Below are positions 52,261 to 60,545 of a stretch of DNA of 64,000 nt, piece by piece. The stretch is from NCBI GenBank assembly GCA_001556125.1, contig LSIG01000212.1, positions 1 through 64,000 of the forward strand, read 5' to 3'. Made by a program: the position numbers and the translations under genes. Each line of letters begins with the position of its first letter. The stretch's first letter is position 1. The stretch is from Rhizobiales bacterium CCH10-E5 (GTDB lineage Bacteria > Pseudomonadota > Alphaproteobacteria > Rhizobiales > Beijerinckiaceae). Under the pieces are notes generated by a model. The model made no database searches. It saw only the letters and a list, made by a program, of their open reading frames with translations, and had not been told where the DNA came from.

Positions 52261-52337
52261 GGGTCGTCCTTCATCGCACGCAGATCGGAAAAGGGGTGGT
52301 CCGGCCGCGCCCGCAGCCAGCCCATAGATGGGGAGGA

Positions 52338-52877
52338 TCAGTCGTTCTGTCCATCGGCGGGAACCGGCAAATCGACGATCATCGGATCGTGGCCGGTCTC
52401 GCGCAGGAAGGCCAGCAGATCGTCCAGCGCGAGCCGCAGCGTCGCGGTGTTGATCAGCGGGTGGAAGTTCACCGGCTCGCCCGTGGCGAGGTTCCGGTCG
52501 AGCACCATCGTGACCGCGCCCTCGCGGTCGTTGATGACGGCGAGCGCAGTGACCGAGCCCGGCGTCACGCCGAGCCTGTCCATCAGCACCTCCGCCGAGC
52601 AGAAGGAGAGCCGCCCGCTCGCGCCGATCGTCTCGTGCAGGCGCTTCAGATCGATGCGCGCATTCTCGCGGGCCGAGACCAGGAAGAGCCGGCCCTTCTT
52701 GTCCTTCACGAACAGGTTCTTCGAATGCAACCCCGGCAGCTTGCCGCGCAGGGCCTGCGATTCGGCCACCGTGAAGACCGCCTCGTGATCGACGCGGACA
52801 TAGGGGATGCCGCGCTCGTCCAGATGCGCGCTGAGCTGCTCGGGCGTCAGCGGTGCGGCGGAGACGATCTGCGACAT
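52338..52877 (-). CDS. Prolyl-tRNA deacylase ProX/PrdX (YbaK-like domain)
   Basis: The 179-residue product has the INS/YbaK editing fold: YVRVDHEAVFTVAESQALRGKLPG, HSKNLFVKDKKGRLFLVSARENARIDLKRL with the conserved Lys, GVTPGSVTALAVIND and FHPLINTATLRL. ProX-type proteins hydrolyse alanyl-tRNA-Pro, clearing mischarged tRNA. It is first in a three-gene operon (deacylase, CnoX, LON-domain), a gene order common in Rhizobiales. Confidence 0.9.
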   Translation of the reverse strand: MSQIVSAAPLTPEQLSAHLDERGIPYVRVDHEAVFTVAESQALRGKLPGLHSKNLFVKDKKGRLFLVSARENARIDLKRLHETIGASGRLSFCSAEVLMDRLGVTPGSVTALAVINDREGAVTMVLDRNLATGEPVNFHPLINTATLRLALDDLLAFLRETGHDPMIVDLPVPADGQND

Positions 52878-53017
52878 GGGAAGGCGGGTCCGGCCTCGAA
52901 ACAGCGTTGGCGGGCTGCGTAACCCGCCGCAACCGCCACCACAAGCGCGCGGCGAAGGCAAAAATCAGGTCATCTCGGGGCCATCCCGAAAAAGATGACG
53001 AGGCTGCAACAAGGCGC

Positions 53018-53046
53018 TTGCACTGCGCGCCGCTTTGGGGCAATAA
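53018..53046 (+). promoter_or_regulatory. Promoter of tRNA-Gly
   Basis: TTGCAC and CAATAA are 17 bases apart, about 40 bases before the tRNA. Confidence 0.5.
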
Positions 53047-53086
53047 GCCGGCCTCCGCGGCGGAAACGCCGCGCCGATGTCCTGAT

Positions 53087-53161
53087 GCGGGAGTAGCTCA
53101 GGGGTAGAGCACAACCTTGCCAAGGTTGGGGTCGAGGGTTCGAATCCCTTCTCCCGCTCCA
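53087..53161 (+). tRNA. tRNA-Gly (anticodon GCC)
   Basis: A 75-nt cloverleaf with acceptor GCGGGAG/CTCCCGC, anticodon stem CAACC/GGTTG around TTGCCAA (anticodon GCC), T loop GGTTCGAATCC and an encoded CCA end. Confidence 0.97.
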
Positions 53162-53188
53162 GGACATACAGCTCTCGAGACTGTCGCA

Positions 53189-53215
53189 AGCGTCGGGCCT
53201 CCCGGCGCTTTTTGC
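53189..53215 (+). terminator. Intrinsic terminator after tRNA-Gly
   Basis: AGCGTCGGG and CCCGGCGCT pair (one G-U) around a 3-base loop and are followed by TTTTT. Confidence 0.85.
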
Positions 53216-53279
53216 GTTCTTGGGCTCGCGCCGGTCTCCGACCGACGCGTTAGCCTGCCGAGTCGCCCCCGCAGCGCCT

Positions 53280-55826
53280 TCAGCTCAGGCCGAGCTGCGC
53301 CTGACGCAGCGTGGCACTGAGGGCGGCGGTGGAATAGGGCTTGCGGACGACCGGCGCCGGATGGTCGCTGACCGGCAGGCGCGAGCCGTCGTCATAGCCC
53401 GTCGCAAAAATGAAGGGGCGCCGCGCGGCCGCGAGCCGGCGGGCCACGGGCTCCGAGGTCTCCGCCCCGAGATTGACGTCGAGCACGGCGATATCCGGCA
53501 GCCCGCGCTCGAGCAGGCTCATCGCCTCGGCCACGCTGGCGCAGATCGAGACGCTCGCTGCGCCCATCGACAGCAGCATCTCCTCGACATCCATGGCGAT
53601 CAGGAACTGGTCCTCCAGCAGCAGCACGGACTTCCCCTGAACCGGCGAAGGCCCGTTCTCCGGCATCCCCACGGGTGCCGATGGCTCGGAGGTTGCACCC
53701 GCGTCCGGCCACGACAGGAAGGCGGCCGGAATGGCCAGGCGGGCCACGACGCCCGTCGGCTCGAAGCTGATGTCGCTGCGTCCGCCGAGATCGAAGGGAA
53801 TGCTGCGGGAGACGAGCGCGCTGCCGAAACCGGTCCGTTGGGGAGCGGCGACGCGCGGACCGCCGCTCTCGCGCCAGGTGATCTCGCAGTCGCCGGTCGC
53901 CGAGCGCGCCCATTCGACCGAAAGTCGCCCGCTCTCGCGCGACAAGGCGCCATATTTCGCGGCGTTGGTCGCGAGTTCGTGGATGACGAGGGCCAACACC
54001 GAGAAGGCGCGCGGCTCGAGGGCCGCCGGCGGCCCTGCGATCGCGATGCGCTGGCCATTGCCGAGATAAGGCGCGAGTTCGGCCTCGAACAGCTCCCGCA
54101 GCGCCCCGCCGCCCGCGCCGAGCGTCGCCTGGTCATGGGCGAGCGAGAGCGCGTCGATGCGGCCCTGGATCGTCTGCACATAAGCGCGGATCGCCGTCTC
54201 GTCCTGCACCGGATAGGAGACGATCGAGCGGATCACCGAGAGGATGTTCTTGACCCGGTGGTTGAGCTCCTGATTGAGCATCTTCTGGCGCGCTTCGGTC
54301 TTGCCGCGCTCTTCCGACAGCAACTCGCCCTGGCGCAGCACCACCTCGATCAGCGCACCCCGCGCCGATTCGGCGAGATCCCGCTCCACCTGCGTCCAGG
54401 GCAGCGAGCGGTTCTCGACCGTCTGCTTCCAGACGGCGAAGCTCTGCCGCGGCGTCAGCCGGTCGCCGAGCGGGCCGGAGCTGTAGGTCTTGTTGGGATC
54501 GCCGCCCCATTCGACCGTCTGCACCAGTTCGCGCCGGAACAGCAGCAGATAGTCCCGCGGCAGCTGCGAGAGCGGGATCGCCAGCACCCCGGCCGCCTCA
54601 GTGGCGAAGGCGCGCGCGGCCGGCACCTCCTCCGACAGGCAATCCGTCGCATGGACGGCGCCCGGCGAAGCCTGGCCGAGAAAGGCCGCCAAGGGCGGTA
54701 TTGCCTCGGCCGGCGGGACCCGGCCCCAGGACGACCACGCACCGTCGAGCATCAGGCCGACGCCGTCGCAGGCGACGAGCTGCGGGAAGGACGAGAGATG
54801 CCCGCGCAGGAAAGCCGCGATGTCGGTGGTATGGACGGAGGAGGCGAGCAGATCCTTGAGGAAGCGCCGGGCGCGGTCTCCCGCCTCCAGTTTCTGCTTC
54901 TGGGTCAGGGACCCGAGCTGCAGCGCGAAGAACTCTCCGAAGATCTCGGCGGCGATCCGCTGATTCATCGACATTGCGCGCGGCGTGTAATGATGGCAGG
55001 CGATCAGACCCCAGAGCGCGCCGTCGACGATGATCGAGACCGACATGGAGGCCGCGACGCCCATGTTGCGCAGATACTCGCAGTGGATCGGCGAAACGCT
55101 CCGCAGATGCGAATAGGTCATGTCGAGCGGCTGCCCGGCCTCGTCGAGCACGGGCTCGATCGGATGGCGGGCGCCGCTCGCATCCGACACCAGACGGATC
55201 GGGTTCAGCAAATAGAGCTGGCGGGCCTGCTGGGGGATGTCGCTGGCGGGGAAATGCTGGCCCCGGAAACTCTCGAGGTCGCCGCGCTTGGCCTCGCTCA
55301 CGACCTTGCCCGAGCCGTCGGCCGCGAACTGGTAGATCATGACCCGGTCGTACTGCAGGATCGCGCGCAACAGCCGGGCCGCGCTCTCGATCAGCTCACG
55401 CGGCGTGCGAACATGGCTCAGCCGGCCGACCAGTGTCCGTGCGAATTCCAGCGGCGAGGCCGGACCGTAGGGCGTCGACAACTCGCATTCGACGATGGCG
55501 TTGCCCTTGAAGCGGTGCACGCTGATGTCGAAGGTCCGCCCGGTCGTCGGCAGGGTCAGGCGCGGCATCAGCCCCGGTCGCGACGGCTGTCCCGAGCGGG
55601 ACAGGGCGTTACGCAGCTCGTGCACCGGCGTCCCGCCCAGAACCTCCTCGAGCTTCCGCCCCACCAGGTTCTGTTCCGGCAGGCCCAGAAAGGCCGCGGC
55701 ATTGGCGGACTGGCGCCGGATGACCACCGCGCCCTCGTCGCAGACCAGCAGGCAGCCATGCGTCTGGATGCTACCCGGAACATGGATCGGCTCGCGGTCG
55801 CAATTCGTCAGATCGACGGTCGCCAT
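53280..55826 (-). CDS. bphP: Bacteriophytochrome hybrid HWE histidine kinase with C-terminal receiver domain
   Basis: The 848-residue product is a red/far-red photoreceptor kinase. The N-terminal PAS domain has the biliverdin Cys9 (TNCDREPIHVPGSIQ), the GAF domain has FPASDIPQQARQLYLLNP and SVSPIHCEYLRNMGV, and PHY follows (about 320-500). Then comes an HWE-type kinase with the phospho-acceptor His in ELNHRVKNILSVIRS and the N box HELATNAAKYG, and a C-terminal receiver (about 725-845) with Asp in IAVLDVNLG and FATGYD. Light state controls autophosphorylation. It starts two bases after the bphO stop. Confidence 0.94.
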   Translation of the reverse strand: MATVDLTNCDREPIHVPGSIQTHGCLLVCDEGAVVIRRQSANAAAFLGLPEQNLVGRKLEEVLGGTPVHELRNALSRSGQPSRPGLMPRLTLPTTGRTFDISVHRFKGNAIVECELSTPYGPASPLEFARTLVGRLSHVRTPRELIESAARLLRAILQYDRVMIYQFAADGSGKVVSEAKRGDLESFRGQHFPASDIPQQARQLYLLNPIRLVSDASGARHPIEPVLDEAGQPLDMTYSHLRSVSPIHCEYLRNMGVAASMSVSIIVDGALWGLIACHHYTPRAMSMNQRIAAEIFGEFFALQLGSLTQKQKLEAGDRARRFLKDLLASSVHTTDIAAFLRGHLSSFPQLVACDGVGLMLDGAWSSWGRVPPAEAIPPLAAFLGQASPGAVHATDCLSEEVPAARAFATEAAGVLAIPLSQLPRDYLLLFRRELVQTVEWGGDPNKTYSSGPLGDRLTPRQSFAVWKQTVENRSLPWTQVERDLAESARGALIEVVLRQGELLSEERGKTEARQKMLNQELNHRVKNILSVIRSIVSYPVQDETAIRAYVQTIQGRIDALSLAHDQATLGAGGGALRELFEAELAPYLGNGQRIAIAGPPAALEPRAFSVLALVIHELATNAAKYGALSRESGRLSVEWARSATGDCEITWRESGGPRVAAPQRTGFGSALVSRSIPFDLGGRSDISFEPTGVVARLAIPAAFLSWPDAGATSEPSAPVGMPENGPSPVQGKSVLLLEDQFLIAMDVEEMLLSMGAASVSICASVAEAMSLLERGLPDIAVLDVNLGAETSEPVARRLAAARRPFIFATGYDDGSRLPVSDHPAPVVRKPYSTAALSATLRQAQLGLS

Positions 55827-55827
55827 C

Positions 55828-56379
55828 TCAGGAAAATCCGTTGCCCTTCATGGCCGCCGCAGCATGGTCGAAGGCGGCGGCCGCCGCCTCGATCGCGACC
55901 GCCTGATCGACCCCGGAAAGGCCATCGATGATCCCGACGAAGCTCTGCCAGTTGGAGAGACCGCCGGCCTGCGCGGCGAGATGGCGCGCACCATGGGCCC
56001 CGTCGAAGCCGAGGCGCCCGGCCATCTTCAAGATCAGGCGGGCACCCAGCGACGAGCCCTCCTGCACGTAGGCGACGCCGATGAGGCTGGAGATGTCTTT
56101 TGACAGGTCGAGCGGCGGGATGTCGGGCGGCGCCAGTCCGAGATCGGCGAGATCCCGCCGCATCAACGGCAGCAGCACAGCCGGCCGCCAGGCGCCGAAA
56201 GCTGCCGGCCAGGTCGCTCCGGCGAGATAGGCCTCGACCGCACCGCGATGGGCATAGGAAGCGCGCAGGAATGCCGTATAGCGCGCTTCGCTATCGATGG
56301 GGCCGACGAGCCGGTCGACCCGCTCATGCGCGGGCCGCGTCCGGTCGCGCAGCAGAAAGCGGAAGGAGGAGGCGGGCAT
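55828..56379 (-). CDS. bphO: Biliverdin-producing haem oxygenase BphO
   Basis: The 183-residue product cleaves haem to biliverdin, the phytochrome chromophore. The proximal His18 is in TRPAHERVDR and the distal-helix glycines are in YVQEGSSLGARLI; length matches the BphO family. It is directly upstream of bphP in the same operon, so chromophore and receptor are produced together. Confidence 0.93.
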   Translation of the reverse strand: MPASSFRFLLRDRTRPAHERVDRLVGPIDSEARYTAFLRASYAHRGAVEAYLAGATWPAAFGAWRPAVLLPLMRRDLADLGLAPPDIPPLDLSKDISSLIGVAYVQEGSSLGARLILKMAGRLGFDGAHGARHLAAQAGGLSNWQSFVGIIDGLSGVDQAVAIEAAAAAFDHAAAAMKGNGFS

Positions 56380-56481
56380 GGGGCGGAACGGGTCGTGCGA
56401 AGGCCTTCAGAAATGCCGGCTCGCCGAGTGGGATCGGAGAGAGGACGGCAGGGCGGCCAGCCGCACCTGCTACCCCTCAGA

Positions 56482-56506
56482 AATGCCTCACCTTTGGTAA
56501 AGTTCC
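56482..56506 (-). promoter_or_regulatory. EcfG-like promoter candidate of bphO-bphP
   Basis: On the minus strand GGAAC is followed after 16 bases by CATT (consensus CGTT), about 105 bases before the bphO start. A single mismatch makes this a plausible but unproven stress promoter. Note the direct repeats TCAGAAATGCC at about 56408 and 56478. Confidence 0.35.
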
Positions 56507-56520
56507 AAACGCGTTGTGGC

Positions 56521-57288
56521 TCAGAGAACGGAGGACATGCCCCCGTCGACATAGATGATCTGGCCGTTGACATAGTTCGAGGCGGGCGAGGCTAGGAACA
56601 CCGCCGTGCCGATCAGCTCGTCCGGCCGGCCCCAGCGGCGGGCCGGCGTGCGGCCCTTGACCCAGGCGTCGAAGCTCGGATTGTCGATCAGCGCCTGGTT
56701 CATGTCGGTGATCATGTAGCCCGGCCCGATCGCATTGGCCTGGATGCCGGCTTCCGCCCATTCCGCCGCCATGGCCCGCGTCAGCATCTTGATGCCGCCC
56801 TTGGCGACCGTGTAGGGCGCCACCGTCGCCCGCGCGAGTTCGCTGGTCAGCGAGCCGATATTGATCACCTTGCCATGGCCCCGCGCGATCATGCGCCTGG
56901 CCGCCTCGCGGCCGATCATGAAGGCCGAGGTCAGATTAGTGTCGATCACGCGCTGCCAGTCGGCGGTGGCGAGCTCGACCATCGGCTTGCGGAACTGGAT
57001 GCCGGCATTGTTGACGAGGATGTCGACCGCGATGCCAGCAGCGTCGAAGGTGTCGAAGGCTCGGACGATCTGCGCCTCGTCCGTGACGTCGAAGGCGGCC
57101 GGCTCGGCCGCGTGTCCCGCCGCCTGGAACTGGGACACGGTCTCGGCGACGCGCACCGGATCGGTGCCGTTGATCAGGATGCGCGCACCGGCGACCGCGA
57201 GCCCTTCCGCCATGGCGCGGCCGAGCCCGCGCGAGGAGCCGGTGACGAGGGCGGTCTTGCCCGAGAGGTCGAAGAGGGGGTTGGTCAT
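56521..57288 (-). CDS. SDR family oxidoreductase, gluconate 5-dehydrogenase (IdnO)-like
   Basis: The 255-residue product is a classical short-chain dehydrogenase: cofactor motif TGSSRGLGRAMAEGL, NNAG, the catalytic Ser (INIGSLTSELARATVAPY) with YTVAK, and GPGYMITDM. It resembles IdnO/gluconate 5-dehydrogenase enzymes that interconvert ketogluconates. It begins 8 bases after the stop of the enolase-superfamily gene, so the two are one operon. Confidence 0.9.
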   Translation of the reverse strand: MTNPLFDLSGKTALVTGSSRGLGRAMAEGLAVAGARILINGTDPVRVAETVSQFQAAGHAAEPAAFDVTDEAQIVRAFDTFDAAGIAVDILVNNAGIQFRKPMVELATADWQRVIDTNLTSAFMIGREAARRMIARGHGKVINIGSLTSELARATVAPYTVAKGGIKMLTRAMAAEWAEAGIQANAIGPGYMITDMNQALIDNPSFDAWVKGRTPARRWGRPDELIGTAVFLASPASNYVNGQIIYVDGGMSSVL

Positions 57289-57295
57289 CTGATCC

Positions 57296-58495
57296 TCACA
57301 GGCTGGAGCGACGGACGGTCAGGTCCGTGCGCTCGAAGACGGCCGGCAGCAGCTCGACGCCGAGGCCGGGGCCTTCCATCGGCAGGACATAGCCGTTCTC
57401 GATCGTTGGCATCGTCGTGACCAGCTCCTTGTACCAGCCGGTGTAGAAGGCGCGCACCGATTCCTGGATCAGCGTGTTGGGCTGGCTGAATGAAGCGTGG
57501 ATCGCGGCGATGAACCCGACCGGGCCGATGCAGTCATGCGGCGCGAAGGGCCGGTGATAGGTGTCGGCCATCGCCGCGATCTTGCGGCCTTCGGTCAGTC
57601 CGCCGGTCCAGCAGAGATCGGCCATGACGATGTGCATGGCGTCGCGGTCGAGCATGTCCTTGTAGGGGAAGCGCGAGCCCAGCGTCTCGCTGGCGCAGAC
57701 CGACACCGTCGTCGACCGGGCAAACTCAGCCAAGGCCTGCGGCGAGTTCATCCGGATCGGATCCTCGTACCAGGTCGGTTCGTACTGCTCGAGCACACGG
57801 GCGATCTTGATCGCCGTCGGCAGGTTCCAGAGCGAGTGCAGCTCGACCATGATCTCGATCTTGTCGCCGACCGCCTTGCGGATCTTCTCGAAGGGTTCAC
57901 AGGCCTTGCGCATCTGCTCGGGCGTGATGAACAGCCCATGGTTCTCGATCGCGGCCGGGTCGAAGGGCCAGATCTTCATCGCCGTGATACCGCTCTCCAG
58001 CAGGCTCTCGGCCACCGCATCGGCACGATTCATGAAGCCGTGAAGGTCTTCATAGGGGCCCTCGCTCAGCCCGAGATTCCAGGTCGAGACCGGCTTGATG
58101 TTGTGCGAGCGGACATATCCATAGCCGGCACAGGTGTTGTAGATTCGCTGCCTGTCGCGGCACAGCCCGCCCAGCATCTGGTGGACCGGCTGGCCGCAGA
58201 GCTTGCCGAAAATGTCCCACAGGGCGATGTCGACCGCCGAGGTCGCCCGCGACTCGACGCCCGTCGAGGCCTGCGCCATCGGCAGGTTCGTCATCTCCCG
58301 GTGCAGCGCCTCGATGTGGAGCGGGTCCTTTCCGAGCAGCCGCATGGCGAGCGTATCGTGCAGATGGCTTTCGACGGCGCCCGCGCCATAGAAGGTTTCG
58401 CCCAGGCCGATGATGCCGGCATCCGTATGGACGCGCACCCACAGCACATTGGCGAACTCCTCCGTCCGCAGCGTCTCGATGGCGGTGATCTTCAA
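57296..58495 (-). CDS. Mandelate racemase/muconate lactonizing (enolase superfamily) sugar-acid dehydratase
   Basis: The 399-residue product has the enolase-superfamily capping domain (about 1-125) and TIM barrel with TAMKIWPF (Lys), MVELHSLWN and YEDPI and ASETL (metal-binding acids) and the catalytic His in PFAPHDCIGPVG. The set fits aldonate/uronate-type dehydratases such as those for galactonate or mannonate, but substrate cannot be read off. The start is a TTG (LKITAIETLR), chosen because GGAGG precedes it by 6 bases; there is no ATG in the right place. It is first in the operon and divergent from the GntR regulator. Confidence 0.88.
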   Translation of the reverse strand: MKITAIETLRTEEFANVLWVRVHTDAGIIGLGETFYGAGAVESHLHDTLAMRLLGKDPLHIEALHREMTNLPMAQASTGVESRATSAVDIALWDIFGKLCGQPVHQMLGGLCRDRQRIYNTCAGYGYVRSHNIKPVSTWNLGLSEGPYEDLHGFMNRADAVAESLLESGITAMKIWPFDPAAIENHGLFITPEQMRKACEPFEKIRKAVGDKIEIMVELHSLWNLPTAIKIARVLEQYEPTWYEDPIRMNSPQALAEFARSTTVSVCASETLGSRFPYKDMLDRDAMHIVMADLCWTGGLTEGRKIAAMADTYHRPFAPHDCIGPVGFIAAIHASFSQPNTLIQESVRAFYTGWYKELVTTMPTIENGYVLPMEGPGLGVELLPAVFERTDLTVRRSSL

Positions 58496-58622
58496 GGCCT
58501 GCCTCCCTGGCGGCGGACGCTCTTGCGCGGCACGAACCACTGAGCATCGTTGATGAGTGCCAACCGGCCGCAACCGCCCGACGAGCGGCCACGACGGCAC
58601 CGCGAGACCATAGGGCCGCTTG

Positions 58623-58643
58623 TAAAATATCACAATATGTTTA
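58623..58643. promoter_or_regulatory. AT-rich near-palindrome in the divergent control region, candidate GntR operator
   Basis: TAAAATAT and ATATGTTTA form an imperfect inverted repeat around a short centre, in an AT-rich stretch between the dehydratase and regulator genes. Confidence 0.35.
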
Positions 58644-58693
58644 GGTTCTGCCTGATCGGGGCCGCCAAACGAGCTTCGTCGGAGGAAAAACAG

Positions 58694-59452
58694 ATGGCGC
58701 AGAGCGCAGGCCGGCCGACCTTGGTGGATGCGGACGATGCGGCCCCCGCGCGGCGCAATCGCGTCAACCTGTTCGAGCTGGCCTACCAGCGCCTCGAGGA
58801 GATGCTGGTGCGTTGCGAACTGGCGCCCGGCGGCTTCCTCGCGATGCAGGATCTGCAGGACATGACCGGATTCGGTCGCACGCCCGTCCACCACGCCGTC
58901 AACCGTCTCGCCGCCGATACGCTCATCATCGTGCGCCCGCGCCACGGTTTGCAGATCGCGCCGATCGATCTCGCCCGCGAGCGGGTGCTGCTGCATCTGC
59001 GGCGCGACATCGAGCGCTTCGTAATCCGCCTCGCCGCCGAGCGGGCGGGCCCATCCCATCGCAACCAATTGCTGCACATGGAGCGGCTGCTGCGCGAGAA
59101 GCGCGACGGGCTGACACTGGCCGAGTTCAACGGGCTGGACCGCCGCATCGACCAGATGGTGCTGGCGGCGGCGGGCGAACCCTTCCTCGAACACACGCTG
59201 CGACCGCTGCACACGCTCTTCCGGCGGATCGGATTCCTCTACCACACCCACATCGCCGAACAGCCGGGGCTCGCCGGCACGATCGACCATCATCTCGCCG
59301 TGCTGAATGCGATCGCGACCCGCCATGTCGAGCGGGCCGTCGCAGCCTCCGACGCCCTCATCGCCTTCGTCGAGACCATGTTCGACGAGATGGAAACACG
59401 GCTCGATCCGTCGTTGCTCGATTGCAGCGTCGAACCTCTTTTTAGCCCTTGA
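58694..59452 (+). CDS. GntR family transcriptional regulator (FadR-like)
   Basis: The 252-residue product has an N-terminal winged-helix (about 20-85: LAYQRLEEMLVRCELAPGGFLAMQDLQDMTGFGRTPVHHAVNRLAADTLI) and a C-terminal all-helical FCD-type ligand domain with His-rich metal-binding positions (TIDHHLAVLNAIATRHVE). GGAGGAAAAACAG gives a strong ribosome site. It is divergent from the dehydratase-SDR operon and upstream of the dehydrogenase and transporter, so it probably senses the sugar acid or a pathway intermediate. Confidence 0.92.
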   Translation: MAQSAGRPTLVDADDAAPARRNRVNLFELAYQRLEEMLVRCELAPGGFLAMQDLQDMTGFGRTPVHHAVNRLAADTLIIVRPRHGLQIAPIDLARERVLLHLRRDIERFVIRLAAERAGPSHRNQLLHMERLLREKRDGLTLAEFNGLDRRIDQMVLAAAGEPFLEHTLRPLHTLFRRIGFLYHTHIAEQPGLAGTIDHHLAVLNAIATRHVERAVAASDALIAFVETMFDEMETRLDPSLLDCSVEPLFSP

Positions 59453-59485
59453 AGCAGCCTCACGCCTCGAACGGACCAGCCGACC

Positions 59486-60466
59486 ATGCGCATCATCTTC
59501 CACGGCGAGAACGCCGCTTCCTTCAGCCAGGGCTTTGACGAACTTGTCGGCCCCGAGGCCGAAATCCGCATCCTGCCGGACGCCCTGGAAGCCGCAGCGG
59601 ACCACGAAGCCTATGCCGCGGCCGAGGCGATCATCGGGGTCAAGTTCGATGCCGGCCTGCCGATGCCGCGTGACCTGCGCCTTTTCCACGTGCCCGGCGC
59701 CGGCTACGACGCGGTCGATCTGGCACGGTTGCCGCCACAGACGAGCGTCTGCAACTGCTTCGGCCATGAGCAGGCGATCTCGGAATATGTGATGAGCGCG
59801 CTGCTGTCCCGCGCCATCCCGCTCGCCGATGCCGACGCCCGGCTGCGCCGCGGCGACTGGGCCTATTGGGCCGGCTCGCCCGAGCGCGTCCATGGCGAGA
59901 TCGCGGGGCAAACCATCGGGCTGCTCGGCTTCGGCCATATCGGCAAGGCCATCGCGAGGCGCGCCAAAGCCTTCGAGATGACCGTCCATGTCGCCAACCG
60001 CAGCCCGGTCGCGACCTCGGATCTCGTCGACCGTGCCTTCTGCCTCGACGAGTTGGAGGCCTTCTGCGGCTCGGTCGATGCGCTCGTCGTTTCCGTGCCG
60101 CTGACGGCCGATACCACCGGCCTCGTCGGCAGGGCCGAGCTGGCGGCGATGCGGCCCGGCGCGGTGATCCTGAATGTCGGCCGCGGCGCCACCATCGACG
60201 AAACGGCGCTGTTCGAGGCCTTGCGCGACCGCCGCATCGGCGGCGCGATCATTGACACATGGTATCGCTACCCAAATGCGGGGGAGCCTAATATTTTGCC
60301 ATCCCGACTGCCTTTCCATGAGCTTTCAAACGTTTTAATGACACCGCACATGTCGGGCTGGACCAGCGGCACCATCCGCCGCCGCCAGCAGGTCATGGCG
60401 GACAACATCAGGCGGTGCTTCTCCGGTACCGCTCTCGTCAACGTCGTGCGAGAAGGACGGCCCTGA
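59486..60466 (+). CDS. D-2-hydroxyacid dehydrogenase family protein
   Basis: The 326-residue product has the D-isomer hydroxyacid dehydrogenase fold: LLGFGHIGKAIARRAK nucleotide motif, LNVGRGATIDE with the catalytic Arg-region, and TPHMSGWT with the catalytic His. It may reduce a keto-acid or oxidise a 2-hydroxyacid in the pathway of the neighbouring dehydratase. Codons in about 60253-60345, including ATT, TTG, TCA, GTT, TTA and ACA, are much more AT-rich than the rest of the gene. Confidence 0.9.
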   Translation: MRIIFHGENAASFSQGFDELVGPEAEIRILPDALEAAADHEAYAAAEAIIGVKFDAGLPMPRDLRLFHVPGAGYDAVDLARLPPQTSVCNCFGHEQAISEYVMSALLSRAIPLADADARLRRGDWAYWAGSPERVHGEIAGQTIGLLGFGHIGKAIARRAKAFEMTVHVANRSPVATSDLVDRAFCLDELEAFCGSVDALVVSVPLTADTTGLVGRAELAAMRPGAVILNVGRGATIDETALFEALRDRRIGGAIIDTWYRYPNAGEPNILPSRLPFHELSNVLMTPHMSGWTSGTIRRRQQVMADNIRRCFSGTALVNVVREGRP

Positions 60467-60545
60467 GTCCCGATCGCCAGCAAACCGGCCATTCGAAGCC
60501 GGGGCACAAACACTTGCTCCCACGCCAAACCGAGGAAACGGCACC

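Noticed and set aside
52261..53043. N-terminal extension of the CnoX-like gene
   Set aside because: It overlaps the ProX-like gene in another frame; the thioredoxin begins at the ATG after AAGGA.
53220..55931. 903-codon open frame on the plus strand opposite bphP
   Set aside because: Antisense shadow of the phytochrome gene; no family features and an atypical Arg/Gln/Asp-rich composition.
58496..60319. N-terminal 608-codon extension of the enolase-superfamily gene
   Set aside because: It runs antisense to the GntR and dehydrogenase genes and has no domain; the family N-terminus begins at the TTG with a GGAGG site.
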